A stretch of 64,000 nucleotides of DNA from Paraprevotella clara YIT 11840 (GCF_000233955.1 NZ_JH376599.1:2277-66276); one strand, 5' to 3'; shown: positions 24,552 through 33,973, counted from the stretch's first letter. The notes: a model not told the origin generated them from the sequence alone. Numbers and translations are program-made.

Positions 24552-25918
24552 ACGCGTCCCTCCTTTCTTGTTTCCTCGGGGATACTGTGCCGTAGTCTTC
24601 CTTTGTCGGCCCGATATCCGCCGGATGGTCTGCCTTTTATGTGAAAATAGGTTTCCACGGGGTCTTCTTCTTTGGATTCTTTATTTTTCTTCTTACGTCT
24701 TTTTTCTTTCCGGCTTGCTTTTTTCTTGTCGCCGGTGTCTTCGGGCGTGTCGGCCTTGGCGCTTCCGGATGGTGTTTCGGAGGTGCCGTTGCCCGTTGCG
24801 GCTTGGGGCGTAGCCGTCACTTGTTCTTCCCCTTCCGTTTTCTTTCCTTTCCTCTTACGGCGGGACTTGCCCTTCTCCCCGGCCTCTGCCTTGGCTTTTT
24901 CTTCAGCCTTGGCCTTCTCCTTTGCTACATCTTCTAATGAGTCGTTCAGCTCCAGTGTGCGGCGGAGCGAGTCGCGTGAGAATTTCTCAGCTTCCGCTTC
25001 TTTGCGGCGCACCTTGTACATGGAGTCGCGGATTTCCCAATTGCGTTGCCGTACGCGTGAGCGTTCGTTGCGTTTTTCTTTTTGCCGGGTATCCCATTCA
25101 TCGTAACGTTCGGCACCCCCCTGTACCTTCTTTCCGATAGAGCGGAAGCGAAAGACGAATGAAAGATGTATGTCCTGTACCACCGGAAAAGGTACGATAT
25201 GCCGTCCCTTCGAACCTTGGTAAGTGTAACATCCGTATTCTTCGTCATAGCCGAACTTGTCGTACGCCGTCATTTTGGCACCGACGGCCAAGCCTAAGTC
25301 CAAGTCTACGCTTCGGCCATCCTTGAAAGGATAAAGGGGAACACTCCATCCTCCGGTGAAACCGAAGTTATAACTGTCACCCTGTTTGCCTTTCCGTCCC
25401 AGGCTGATGGTGTATTTCTCATAACCGGCATACACGCCCACGTAGTAGGCACGCCAAACCCGAGGATTCATGAAGGTACGTCCCGAGAGCACGTTGCGCC
25501 TGAAACGCCTGAAGCCCCAGAGCGGCAGGGAGATGGTGGTGTCGCGGTTATCTTTCGTGTAGCGTTCCATGGCTCCTCTGATAGAACCGCCCGTACGCCA
25601 ATACTTCCGGGCTTCCACACTCCCGGCCGCCACGTTGTACACGATGCGCGGCTGTATGGAATGGTGGGTATTCCAATTATATTTGCCGTTCATAAGTATA
25701 GAGAAACGGGTCTTTTCATTGCCAGCCAAGTCAAACTCCACTCCGAGGTTGGGAGTGGCTACTATCCAGTCCACGGCGTTGGTCATGATAGACCAACGTT
25801 TAAGAAAGGGCACGGTGTCATGTCTTACGTCCTTTGTTCCGGATAAGGCTTGCCCGTAAAAAATAGCGGGTGTCAAACAAACCCACATCAAGAGTGTCCT
25901 AATGATCAACTTTTGCAT
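24548..25918 (-). CDS. DUF3575 barrel protein with long charged C-terminal tail
   Basis: A 456-aa protein, first gene of the fimbrial operon. After a signal peptide (to about FYGQA) comes a DUF3575-type beta-barrel (about residues 35-260) with TNAVDWIVATPNLGVEFDLAG and VEARKYWRT. From about residue 270 the protein becomes extremely rich in Lys, Glu and Arg with predicted coiled coil, followed by a disordered Lys-rich stretch. Typical DUF3575 proteins stop after the barrel. The tail would lie in the periplasm if strand topology is standard. It may contact peptidoglycan or assembly partners, which is speculation. Confidence 0.8.
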   Translation of the reverse strand: MQKLIIRTLLMWVCLTPAIFYGQALSGTKDVRHDTVPFLKRWSIMTNAVDWIVATPNLGVEFDLAGNEKTRFSILMNGKYNWNTHHSIQPRIVYNVAAGSVEARKYWRTGGSIRGAMERYTKDNRDTTISLPLWGFRRFRRNVLSGRTFMNPRVWRAYYVGVYAGYEKYTISLGRKGKQGDSYNFGFTGGWSVPLYPFKDGRSVDLDLGLAVGAKMTAYDKFGYDEEYGCYTYQGSKGRHIVPFPVVQDIHLSFVFRFRSIGKKVQGGAERYDEWDTRQKEKRNERSRVRQRNWEIRDSMYKVRRKEAEAEKFSRDSLRRTLELNDSLEDVAKEKAKAEEKAKAEAGEKGKSRRKRKGKKTEGEEQVTATPQAATGNGTSETPSGSAKADTPEDTGDKKKASRKEKRRKKKNKESKEEDPVETYFHIKGRPSGGYRADKGRLRHSIPEETRKEGRV

Positions 25919-25969
25919 TCAAACAATATCGTACAATTCGGTTATCAACACTTTTTTAGCCTTTTACAA

Positions 25970-25993
25970 GGTCTATCTCTTACTAAGAGAGCG
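25970..25993 (+). repeat. Left inverted repeat of a candidate invertible promoter
   Basis: A 24-bp arm that matches the arm at 26148-26171 in inverse orientation at 23 of 24 positions, with 20 contiguous identical bases. The arm contains the near-palindrome CTCTTACTAAGAG, as expected for a recombinase core site. It lies 51 nt upstream of the first fimbrial gene. Confidence 0.85.
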
Positions 25994-26147
25994 TACAACT
26001 ACGTAACTCCTTATGTTACAGTTATTATAATTGGAAAATGTTTTGTAAAAGGTTTGCGTATTTTGTTATTCATTTTAGGAAAGGGTCATTTTTAACAAAA
26101 GAAACTTGTTCATTTGCTTCCTTTTACCTATTTTAGCGGTCGAAAAT
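25994..26147. promoter_or_regulatory. Candidate invertible promoter segment of the fimbrial operon
   Basis: A 154-bp AT-rich segment enclosed by the inverted repeats, directly upstream of the operon. The best promoter-like match I found inside is CTTG (26105-26108), 20 nt, TATTTTAG (26129-26136) on the plus strand. It deviates from consensus at one base in each half. It points away from the operon in the orientation shown, so this sequence may represent the OFF state. No equally good match points leftward. The next gene to the right is on the opposite strand, so only the fimbrial operon would benefit from inversion. Confidence 0.7.
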
Positions 26148-26171
26148 CGCTCTCTTAGTAAGAGATAAACC
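26148..26171 (-). repeat. Right inverted repeat of a candidate invertible promoter
   Basis: The inverse copy of the arm at 25970-25993, with one mismatch, containing CTCTTAGTAAGAG. The 150 bp to its right, up to 26321, hold no gene or motif I recognise. Confidence 0.85.
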
Positions 26172-26321
26172 GGATACATATATTTTTAACCGGTGTTGTC
26201 ACGATAACTTGTGGAAGGGGAATATCAGGCTTCTGTTGTCGGCAAAGTTGTATCGGAATTACGTTAATTTAAATCAAACGTTTTTTGCAGTGTTTTGATA
26301 GGGGCGTAAAAACTTTGTGGG

Positions 26322-26662
26322 AACATCCCCTACACAGGGATTTTACAAAAATATCCTTCATCTTTCAGGCTGTATGGTAATTCTCTCATAATATTGATGT
26401 TACAAGCTGAAGGATGTTTCAGGTATCTTTCAGTCACGTTTCATTCCGTTCGCCAGAGATTGGGAAATCATTCGCCTGAGATTTGAAAATCGTTCGGCTG
26501 AGACTGAAAAATCGTTTGGCGCAGAACTTTTTATGGGTCTCTACAATGAAAGGAAACTGAAAGATGAGTTTCCTATCTTTCATTCCATAATATATTATGT
26601 GAGAGGTAGTTGGCCTATGGCCTGAAGGATGAAAGGGCTTTTCTGAAAAACTCCGGGGAGGG
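26322..26662 (+). repeat. Dispersed intergenic repeat, copy A
   Basis: A 341-bp non-coding element homologous to 62962-63283. The best-conserved core is 26390-26451, about 62 nt with only a handful of differences. It contains several CTGAAAGAT/ATCTTTCAG-like words in both orientations, three degenerate copies of a roughly 22-nt unit (ATCGTTTGGCTGAGA-like, 26462-26528) and imperfect terminal inverted repeats at 26346 and 26645. No coding sequence fits. Confidence 0.8.
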
Positions 26663-26673
26663 GAAACGTGTAA

Positions 26674-26714
26674 TTAAAAAATGGGAGGAAAGCTTGTCTT
26701 GCGTTCCTCCCATT
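26674..26714 (-). terminator. Terminator of the M16 peptidase gene
   Basis: The stem AATGGGAGGAA/TTCCTCCCATT (26680-26690 with 26704-26714) starts just after the stop and is followed on the minus strand by a T-run. Confidence 0.85.
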
Positions 26715-26719
26715 CTTGT

Positions 26720-29539
26720 TTATTTCTGTTGCGGTGAGAATATCAGGTCGATGACATCCGCATCCTTGAAGAATTTCTTGGCGAATTTCTGCACGTCCTT
26801 CGGTTGGATGGAAGCCACAAGGGTTTCCATGTTTTTCGGGTCGTTCAGGTTCACTCCGGTCTTATAATATGTAACTAAGGTGGTCAGCCAATAAGCATTG
26901 TGCTGTTTGCTTTGTTCTGCCTCTTTCAGCGTGTTCTTGACCACTTTGCTGAGCTCTTCTTCCGTAACCCCCTCACGGATGATATTGTCCACTTCCTTAT
27001 AAAGCAAGGGTTTCAGTTCATTCGCCTTTTCAGGGTCACATTCGAAGGTCATATACATATTATAATTGTTGTATGGTTCGCGTGAGGCTGAGCCGCTTAC
27101 CCCTACGCCGTAGGTTCCGCCTTGTTCTTCGCGGATGGTCTTGGTGTAGCGGTTGGTGAGGATATTACCCAGTATGTTGATGGTATAAGCCTCTTTCAAG
27201 GTGTACTTCATTTCCCTGTTGAACAGGACTATGACTGTGGACTTCGGAACCTCCAACGGTATTTCTATGTTCTTTTCCACCTTGCCTTTCGGTGCCCTGA
27301 CCTGACGGTCCACCCACTTCTCATTCCGGTAGAGGGAGGGGAGAGAACCGATGTATTTCTGAGCCATGACCCGCGCCGTGTCTTTGTCCACGTTTCCGAC
27401 GATGAAGAAAGTAAAATCGCTGGCATCGCAGATACGGTCACGGTAAGCCTTTTCGATACGGTCGAGCGTCAACCGGTCTACGTATGCGTCGTTGAACAAT
27501 TGTACGCGCGGACTGTAGTTGGCGGAAATCAATGAGAGAGAATCGCGCATGATGGTCTGCGGTTGCCCGGCAATCTGCTTGGCATAGATATGGTTGCGTT
27601 CGATGATGACTTTATGTGCCAGTGTATCGAAGCGAGGTTCCATAAAACGGAGGTACATCAGTTGCATCATCGTTTCGAAGTCTTTGGGCGTAGAACTTCC
27701 GTTGACGTTCTCATACAATCCGCTGATAGAAACCTCACATCCGGCCTTTTTACCTGTCAGCAGCTTGCCCAATGCGATTTCGTCGTAGGTACCCAAACCG
27801 TAGTTCGAAGCAAATTGTCCGGCATTGGATGCCGCAGGAAGGAAATTGACATCCGTATATAAAGAAGAACCGCCGGGACTGTAAGCGGCCAGTGCCACTT
27901 CGTCTTTTTCATAATCGGCCTTGCGGTAGATTACTTTTGCCCCGTTGCTTAAAGTCCATTCTTCGGCTTGGAATTGCGGCAGTTCCTTCACTTTTGTGAT
28001 CGTTCCGGCTGTGGGCTCTTTTTCGATGAGATTGCCTTTTACGCTATTGTCTTCGTATGCAGAGACTTCCTTTCCTTCCATTTCGGCAAGGATGTCCCGG
28101 GCCTCTTGTTCCGTCAGGTGTGTGACGCCTTCGCTTGGGCCGCTGATGACGATGGTACGGTTGTCTGTCTTCCACCATCTTTTGGCTTGTTCGGAAACTT
28201 CTTCTGCCGTGATGGTCGGAAGGATTTCCTTGACTGCCTCGGCATAATCCTCTATGTTGATGATGGCTTCATTGCCTAAGAAATGGGATTGCATTTCTTC
28301 AGCATAGGTGTCATTGGATGTTTTGTCCTTGTCTTTCACCATGGATTCGAGGCTGGTCAGCATATTGGCTTTCGCACGGTTCAGTTCATCTTCGGTGAAC
28401 CCATGCTGGAATATACGTTCGTGCTCCTCTAAGGCTCCGATAAGCGCTTCTCTTTCCTGATTCGGCTTGGCTGTAGCACTGATGGAATAAGCATAGTATC
28501 CTTTTACCATACCGAAAAAGCCGACCGAAGCTTTTACGTAAGGGGCTTGTCCGCGTTGAATAATCTCTCCGATACGTTCACCCACCATACTGTTGTAGAA
28601 GCCGATCATCAGACCGTTTTTCACGTCCTGGTACGTGGCATATCCCTTGCCGTCGTATTCTTTGTCGCGGAAGATACGGATAACCTGTACGTTGGACGAA
28701 GTGGCTTCCTTGTCGGTGGCCAGACAGAAATAAGTTTCGTCATGGGAAGGAATTTCAAAAAACGGACGTGGTTCCGGATTAGGGATAACGGGAATGGATG
28801 AAAAGACTTTCTTTATCTTTTCTTCCATATTCTTGATATCGAAGTCTCCTACGATAGCAATGGCTTCCAAGTCCGTGCGGTACCATTTGTGGTAAAAGTC
28901 GCGCAAGGTTTCGGGCTTGAACGTCCGGATGACATCCATGTCGCCGATGACATCGCGCTCGGCATATTTCGAGCCTTTGTAGAGTACAGGTCTTTTCTGG
29001 TTATAGATACGGGTTGCGCTGTTGTTGCGCGTACGCCACTCCTCGGTGATGACCCCACGTTCCTCGTCGATGTCTTTCGGGTCGAGGGTCAGGTAATAAG
29101 ACCAGTCGTGCAGAATAAGCAGGCACGTGTCCGTCAGGCTTTCGTCTGCCATCGGCACATCGCTGATATTGTAAACCGTTTCGTTCTGTGTGGTGTAGGC
29201 ATTCAGGTTCCCACCGAAAGAGATTCCATGACGTTCGAGTGTGGAAATCATGCTGTTGCCCGGGAAGTTCTTACTGCCGTTAAAGGCCATGTGTTCCAAG
29301 AAGTGGGCCAAGCCGTCCTGATCGTCATTCTCAAGCAATGCGCCTGCGTTGCGGATGATGAAGAAACTGGCCCGGTCTTTAGGTTCTTCGTTATGCCGGA
29401 GGTAATAAGTGATACCGTTCGGTAGCTTGCCGATCAGGACATTCGGGTCTGCCGGAAGTTTCTTGTTCCAGTCGATGGGTTGTGCATACCCTATCAGGCT
29501 GAGAAACAGGAATGACAGCAATAGAATTTTTTGTTTCAT
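26720..29539 (-). CDS. M16 family zinc peptidase (insulinase/PqqL-like)
   Basis: A 939-aa secreted metallopeptidase with signal peptide (KQKILLLSFLFLSLIGYAQ). The inverted zinc motif H79-F-L-E-H83 is present, with the third ligand Glu near residue 159-160 in DEERGVITEEWR. An inactive C-terminal M16 half follows (about 510-939), the usual two-lobed clam shell in one chain. It probably cleaves peptides in the periplasm. The gene lies 41 nt downstream of the acyl-CoA synthetase gene and ends at a clear terminator. Confidence 0.93.
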   Translation of the reverse strand: MKQKILLLSFLFLSLIGYAQPIDWNKKLPADPNVLIGKLPNGITYYLRHNEEPKDRASFFIIRNAGALLENDDQDGLAHFLEHMAFNGSKNFPGNSMISTLERHGISFGGNLNAYTTQNETVYNISDVPMADESLTDTCLLILHDWSYYLTLDPKDIDEERGVITEEWRTRNNSATRIYNQKRPVLYKGSKYAERDVIGDMDVIRTFKPETLRDFYHKWYRTDLEAIAIVGDFDIKNMEEKIKKVFSSIPVIPNPEPRPFFEIPSHDETYFCLATDKEATSSNVQVIRIFRDKEYDGKGYATYQDVKNGLMIGFYNSMVGERIGEIIQRGQAPYVKASVGFFGMVKGYYAYSISATAKPNQEREALIGALEEHERIFQHGFTEDELNRAKANMLTSLESMVKDKDKTSNDTYAEEMQSHFLGNEAIINIEDYAEAVKEILPTITAEEVSEQAKRWWKTDNRTIVISGPSEGVTHLTEQEARDILAEMEGKEVSAYEDNSVKGNLIEKEPTAGTITKVKELPQFQAEEWTLSNGAKVIYRKADYEKDEVALAAYSPGGSSLYTDVNFLPAASNAGQFASNYGLGTYDEIALGKLLTGKKAGCEVSISGLYENVNGSSTPKDFETMMQLMYLRFMEPRFDTLAHKVIIERNHIYAKQIAGQPQTIMRDSLSLISANYSPRVQLFNDAYVDRLTLDRIEKAYRDRICDASDFTFFIVGNVDKDTARVMAQKYIGSLPSLYRNEKWVDRQVRAPKGKVEKNIEIPLEVPKSTVIVLFNREMKYTLKEAYTINILGNILTNRYTKTIREEQGGTYGVGVSGSASREPYNNYNMYMTFECDPEKANELKPLLYKEVDNIIREGVTEEELSKVVKNTLKEAEQSKQHNAYWLTTLVTYYKTGVNLNDPKNMETLVASIQPKDVQKFAKKFFKDADVIDLIFSPQQK

Positions 29540-29580
29540 AATTTAAAAGTATAAAATCAGACTGTATGAGCAGCCTGTGA

Positions 29581-31242
29581 TTAAGATTTCTGATTGTCTT
29601 TGTTGCGGATTTCCACCCTTCGGATTTTGCCACTGATGGTTTTGGGCAGTTCGTCTGCAAACTCGATGACTCTCGGGTATTTATAAGGTGCAGTGACTTG
29701 TTTGACGTGGTTTTGCAGGGTCTTGACCAAATGCTCTTTGTCTACATCCTTATAGTCTTTTGCCAATACGATGGTAGCTTTTACGATTTGTCCGCGAATC
29801 TCGTCGGGTACGCCTGTGATGGCGCATTCCACTACGGCAGGATGCGTCATCAATGCGCTCTCCACCTCGAAGGGGCCGATGCGGTAGCCGGAACTTTTGA
29901 TGACATCGTCTACCCGTCCTACAAACCAGAAATAACCGTCTTCGTCTTTCCAGGCTACGTCTCCTGTATAATATATGCCGTCATGCCATACTTCACGGGT
30001 GAGATCCGGGTTACGGTAGTATTCCTTGAACAATCCCAATGGTTTGCCTTGGGAGGTACGGATGACTATCTGACCCTGCTCGCCCGGTGCGGCCGACGTA
30101 CCGTCTGTCTTGAGCAAGTCTACCACGTATTCCGGATTGGGCACTCCCATGGAACCCGGTTTGGGTTCCATCCAGGGGAAAGTGGCGATGGTCAGGGTCG
30201 TTTCCGTCTGTCCGAAGCCTTCCATCAGTTTGATGCCTGTCAACTTGCGGAAGGTTTCGTATACGGCCGGGTTCAGTGCCTCGCCTGCAATCGTGCAGTA
30301 TTGCAGGGAAGAAAGGTCGTAATGCGTCAGATCCTCCCGAATAAGGAAGCGGAAGACGGTGGGAGGAGCGCAGAGCGATGTGATATGATAATTTTGTATC
30401 ATTTGCAGGATGTCGGCCGGATGGAACTTTTCATGGTCGTATACGAAAACCGTAGCTCCGGCAATCCATTGGCCGTACAGTTTTCCCCACACGGCCTTTC
30501 CCCATCCCGTGTCGGCTACGGTCAGATGCAGGCTGTCTTCGTGCAGGTTATGCCAATAACATCCGGTCGCGATATGTCCGAGCGGATAGGTGAAATCATG
30601 AGCCACCATCTTCGGTTCACCGGTAGTTCCCGAAGTGAAATACATCAGGGATATGTCGTCGTTCCGGTTGGGATGTTCCGGTTTGACAAACGGTGCGGCT
30701 CCTAAAACGCCTTTCTGAAAGTCTTCAAAACCATGGGGCACGATCGGTCCGGCCGAGACGAGGTGTTTGACGGAGGGTGAATAGGGGAGAGCGTCTTTGA
30801 CGTGGTTCAGGATAACTTCCTCACCAGCACAGACAATCATTTTGATGTCAGCGGCATTGTTACGGTAGATAATGTCTTTTCCGGTCAGCAAATGGGTGGC
30901 CGGGATAGCCACAGCTCCAATCTTGTGCAGGGCGATGATGGAGAACCAAAATTCGTACCGCCGTTTCAATATAAGCATGACCATGTCTCCGTGTCCGATG
31001 CCTAACGATTGGAAATAAGAAGCCGTGCGGTCGGTGTAGTCTTTCAGCTCGGAAAAAGTGAAATCGTGGTGTACGCCGTGGTCGTTCGTCCAACATAAGG
31101 CTATCTTGTCCGGGGCTTCTGCGGCCCATGCATCTACTACATCGTATCCGAAATTGAAGTTCTCCGGTACTTTTACATGGAAATTTTGGATGAAGTCGTC
31201 TTGCGACGTGAACGTCGTTTGACTTAAAAATCTCTCCAGCAT
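29581..31242 (-). CDS. AMP-forming acyl-CoA synthetase
   Basis: A 553-aa adenylate-forming enzyme that activates a carboxylic acid with ATP and CoA. The P-loop-like YFTSGTTGEPKM (near residues 201-212), the GFGQTE motif, the YTGD motif and the C-terminal KTISGKIRR lysine loop are intact. Overall it resembles medium-chain acyl-CoA synthetases more than acetyl-CoA synthetase, but the substrate cannot be fixed from sequence. It has its own -7 element at 31292-31299 and probably cotranscribes the M16 peptidase gene. Confidence 0.92.
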   Translation of the reverse strand: MLERFLSQTTFTSQDDFIQNFHVKVPENFNFGYDVVDAWAAEAPDKIALCWTNDHGVHHDFTFSELKDYTDRTASYFQSLGIGHGDMVMLILKRRYEFWFSIIALHKIGAVAIPATHLLTGKDIIYRNNAADIKMIVCAGEEVILNHVKDALPYSPSVKHLVSAGPIVPHGFEDFQKGVLGAAPFVKPEHPNRNDDISLMYFTSGTTGEPKMVAHDFTYPLGHIATGCYWHNLHEDSLHLTVADTGWGKAVWGKLYGQWIAGATVFVYDHEKFHPADILQMIQNYHITSLCAPPTVFRFLIREDLTHYDLSSLQYCTIAGEALNPAVYETFRKLTGIKLMEGFGQTETTLTIATFPWMEPKPGSMGVPNPEYVVDLLKTDGTSAAPGEQGQIVIRTSQGKPLGLFKEYYRNPDLTREVWHDGIYYTGDVAWKDEDGYFWFVGRVDDVIKSSGYRIGPFEVESALMTHPAVVECAITGVPDEIRGQIVKATIVLAKDYKDVDKEHLVKTLQNHVKQVTAPYKYPRVIEFADELPKTISGKIRRVEIRNKDNQKS

Positions 31243-31291
31243 AATCTTTTTCTTAAAGTCTAAAAAGTCGCAATATGTACTTAATTGGGTA

Positions 31292-31299
31292 CAAAGGTA
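31292..31299 (-). promoter_or_regulatory. Promoter -7 element (TACCTTTG) for the acyl-CoA synthetase gene
   Basis: An exact TAnnTTTG match on the minus strand, 50 nt upstream of the ATG. No clear -33 element. Confidence 0.6.
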
Positions 31300-31383
31300 A
31301 TAAATAATGGTCTATTTAGTCCTTGTCCCGTTGGAAAAATAACATGTAAATTCGGTTTACAGTGCATATTTGCCGGTCTGAAG

Positions 31384-33951
31384 TCAGGCCAAATCCACTA
31401 CGGTGATGCCTGCCCCTCCGAACTGCACGTGTTCGTCCTTGAAATCTTTTACGCCGGGCACCGTGTGCAGATACTGGCGAATCAGCGTGCGTAAGATGCC
31501 CGAACCTGTTCCGTGCAGGATGCGTACCCTGGATATTCCCAATAATATGGCATCGTCGATGAAATAAGTGACGGCATGGATGGCTTCGTCCCCCCTCATG
31601 CCCCGTACGTCGATATCCTGCTTGAAATTCAGTTTTTTCTCGTACACGCTGTCTTGTGTCTGTTTGCTGACGAAGGTGGCGGCCTGGTTCCGTGCCGGGG
31701 GATCGGGGGCGGCGGCACGTTCCAGCCGTTCCGGTTTCACGTTGGTGCGCATCATGCCGAAAGTGACGATGGCGTTCTTTCCGTCTATTTCCTCTATCGT
31801 GCCTACGGTGGTCTGCCCTTTGATGCGTACGGTCTCGCCGGGTTGCAGGGGACGGTTGCGTTCTTCCGCTTCCCGTGCGGCTTGCAGCAAGGCATCGGGC
31901 TGTGCTTTCCGCATGGCGGCTTCGGATGCTTTTTTCTCTTTCCGTTCGGCCTGTCTTTTTTTCCGTTCCTGCAGTTGTTGCATTTTACGGGTTATCTTGT
32001 CCGCTTCGTGTTGCTTTTCGATGTCGTCCAAAGTCTTTTTAAAATCATCCAATTCCTGGCGTACGTTGCGGGTCTTTTCTTTTTCAGCCTGTGCCTCCCT
32101 GATGGTTTTAATGGTGTTCTCTATCTTGGCATTCGATTCCCGGAGCAGTTGTTCGGCATCTTCTTTGGCTTTGCGCAAGATTTCTTTCCGGCTGCGTTGC
32201 AACTCTGCGATTTCCGTTTCGTAACGGGCTATGGTTTTCTCCATTTCCTTTTCCCGGAGGTGGATGTTCTGCCGTTTGTTTTCCCAATACCGCTTGTCTC
32301 TTACGATGTCTTGCAGGTACTTGTCCGCGTTGATGTACTCTTTGCCCACCAGCTCGGAAGCATCGGCTATTACTTCCTCCGGAATACCTATCTTGCGGGC
32401 GATTTCCACGGCGAAAGAACTGCCCGGATTGCCGATTTGCAGTTGGAACAGGGCCTGCATGTGTTGGCGGTCGTAGAGCATGGCCCCGTTCACTACGCCC
32501 TCATGGTCCTCGGCGAAGTGTTTCAGGTTTTGGTAATGTGTCGTGATGATGCCGAAGGTCTTTTTTTGGTTGAAACGTTTCAGGACGGCTTCGGCTATGG
32601 CGCCGCCGATTTGCGGTTCCGTGCCGCCTCCGAATTCGTCGATGAGCAGAAGGCTGGTGCCACAGCAAGCTTTCATCATGTTTTTCATGTTGAGCAAATG
32701 GCTGGAATAGGTGCTCAAGTCGTCCTCTATGCTCTGCTCGTCCCCGATGTCGATGAAGATGCTGCCGAAAATGCCGGTGCGTGAGTTTTCCCCGATAGGA
32801 ACGGGAAGTCCGCATTGCAACATGTATTGGATGAGGCCTACGGTCTTCAGGCATACGGATTTTCCGCCCGCGTTGGGACCGGAAATGATGAGAATACGCT
32901 GATGCCCGTTCAGTTCGATGTCGAGCGGCACGATTTTTTTCCCGTGACGGGTCAGGGACAGGTATAGCAAGGGATGACGGGCCAGCGTCCAGTCTATCAG
33001 CGGTGCCCCTTTGATGTCCGGTGTCGTGGCATTGAATTGGCGGGCCAGTCCGGCTTTGGCATGGATGAAGTCTATTTCGGCCAGAAATTCGTAGGATTGC
33101 AGGATTTCCTGATAATGAGGCCGGACCTCAGCCGTGAATTCCTGCAATATGCGTATGATTTCCCGTCGTTCTTCCCCCTCCAGTTCACGGATGCGGTTGT
33201 TGGCTTCCACTACTTCGGCCGGTTCGATGAAGACCGTACGCCCCGTGGCGGATTCGTCGTGGACGATTCCCTTAATTTTCCGCTTTAAAGCCGGAGCCAC
33301 AGGAATGACCAAGCGTCCGTCGCGCATGGTGGGAGTGACATCCTTGTCCACCACGCCGTCTTGTTGCGCGTTCCGCAAGATGGCGTGCAGTGTGCGCGAG
33401 ATTCCGCTTTCGGCAGCGACAAGTTCGCGGCGGATACGTAATAGTTCGGCGGATGCCGAGTCTTTGATTTTGCCGTATTTGTCGAGTATGCTCTCAATGC
33501 GGCGCACCAGTTGAGGGTAGACGGAGACCCCTTGCGTCAGACGGCGTAAGGCCGGATAGGGGACGGAGGCATCATCGCCGGGGCGGTTTTCCTCCGTGCC
33601 GTTATCTTCTTCGGTATCCTTGTTGAGAAACCGTACGATGTTGATAATCGTGCAAAGCGAGCGTTTCAGATCGAACAGTTCCGTTTCGTCGAGATAAGTA
33701 CCTTCTATTCTGATGCGTTTGATGGCCGGGCGTACATCATAGAAATCCTGCTCCGGAAAGTCCTCTTCTTCTTCCTGAATGCGCAGGAATTCCCGTGTCT
33801 GCTCTTGCAATTCGCGCAATAGATGCAAATCCGTCTGGAATTTCATCTGTCCGACGCGCTCTATGCCAAGTGTACTCAGGCAATGTCCCGTCAATAAAGT
33901 ACGTATCTCGTCAAATCCTATTTTCTGTTCAAAATTCTGTGGATAAATCAT
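31384..33951 (-). CDS. mutS2: MutS2 family ATPase/endonuclease
   Basis: An 855-aa protein related to mismatch-repair MutS but lacking the mismatch-recognition domain. The MutS core with Walker A GPNAGGKSV lies near residues 357-365. Walker B (LLLIDEFGGGTEP) follows, then a long coiled coil (about 530-650) and a KOW-like segment. A C-terminal Smr nuclease domain (about 775-855) contains DVRGMRGDEA and RILHGTGSGILR. Family members suppress recombination or rescue collided ribosomes. A -7 element lies at 33974-33981, divergent from the AraC gene. Confidence 0.95.
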   Translation of the reverse strand: MIYPQNFEQKIGFDEIRTLLTGHCLSTLGIERVGQMKFQTDLHLLRELQEQTREFLRIQEEEEDFPEQDFYDVRPAIKRIRIEGTYLDETELFDLKRSLCTIINIVRFLNKDTEEDNGTEENRPGDDASVPYPALRRLTQGVSVYPQLVRRIESILDKYGKIKDSASAELLRIRRELVAAESGISRTLHAILRNAQQDGVVDKDVTPTMRDGRLVIPVAPALKRKIKGIVHDESATGRTVFIEPAEVVEANNRIRELEGEERREIIRILQEFTAEVRPHYQEILQSYEFLAEIDFIHAKAGLARQFNATTPDIKGAPLIDWTLARHPLLYLSLTRHGKKIVPLDIELNGHQRILIISGPNAGGKSVCLKTVGLIQYMLQCGLPVPIGENSRTGIFGSIFIDIGDEQSIEDDLSTYSSHLLNMKNMMKACCGTSLLLIDEFGGGTEPQIGGAIAEAVLKRFNQKKTFGIITTHYQNLKHFAEDHEGVVNGAMLYDRQHMQALFQLQIGNPGSSFAVEIARKIGIPEEVIADASELVGKEYINADKYLQDIVRDKRYWENKRQNIHLREKEMEKTIARYETEIAELQRSRKEILRKAKEDAEQLLRESNAKIENTIKTIREAQAEKEKTRNVRQELDDFKKTLDDIEKQHEADKITRKMQQLQERKKRQAERKEKKASEAAMRKAQPDALLQAAREAEERNRPLQPGETVRIKGQTTVGTIEEIDGKNAIVTFGMMRTNVKPERLERAAAPDPPARNQAATFVSKQTQDSVYEKKLNFKQDIDVRGMRGDEAIHAVTYFIDDAILLGISRVRILHGTGSGILRTLIRQYLHTVPGVKDFKDEHVQFGGAGITVVDLA

Positions 33952-33973
33952 ATTTCATTTGGATTAGCGGGTG

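Noticed and set aside
26462-26528. Short tandem units in the intergenic repeat considered as a CRISPR array
   Set aside because: The units are adjacent and degenerate without unique spacers, and there are no cas genes.
29698-30705. A 335-aa plus-strand open frame opposite the acyl-CoA synthetase gene
   Set aside because: It is antisense to a fully conserved enzyme gene and shows no family features.
31576-32784. A 402-aa open frame on the plus strand opposite mutS2
   Set aside because: It mirrors the mutS2 coding strand, has no start context or recognisable domain, and mutS2 is intact with all motifs.
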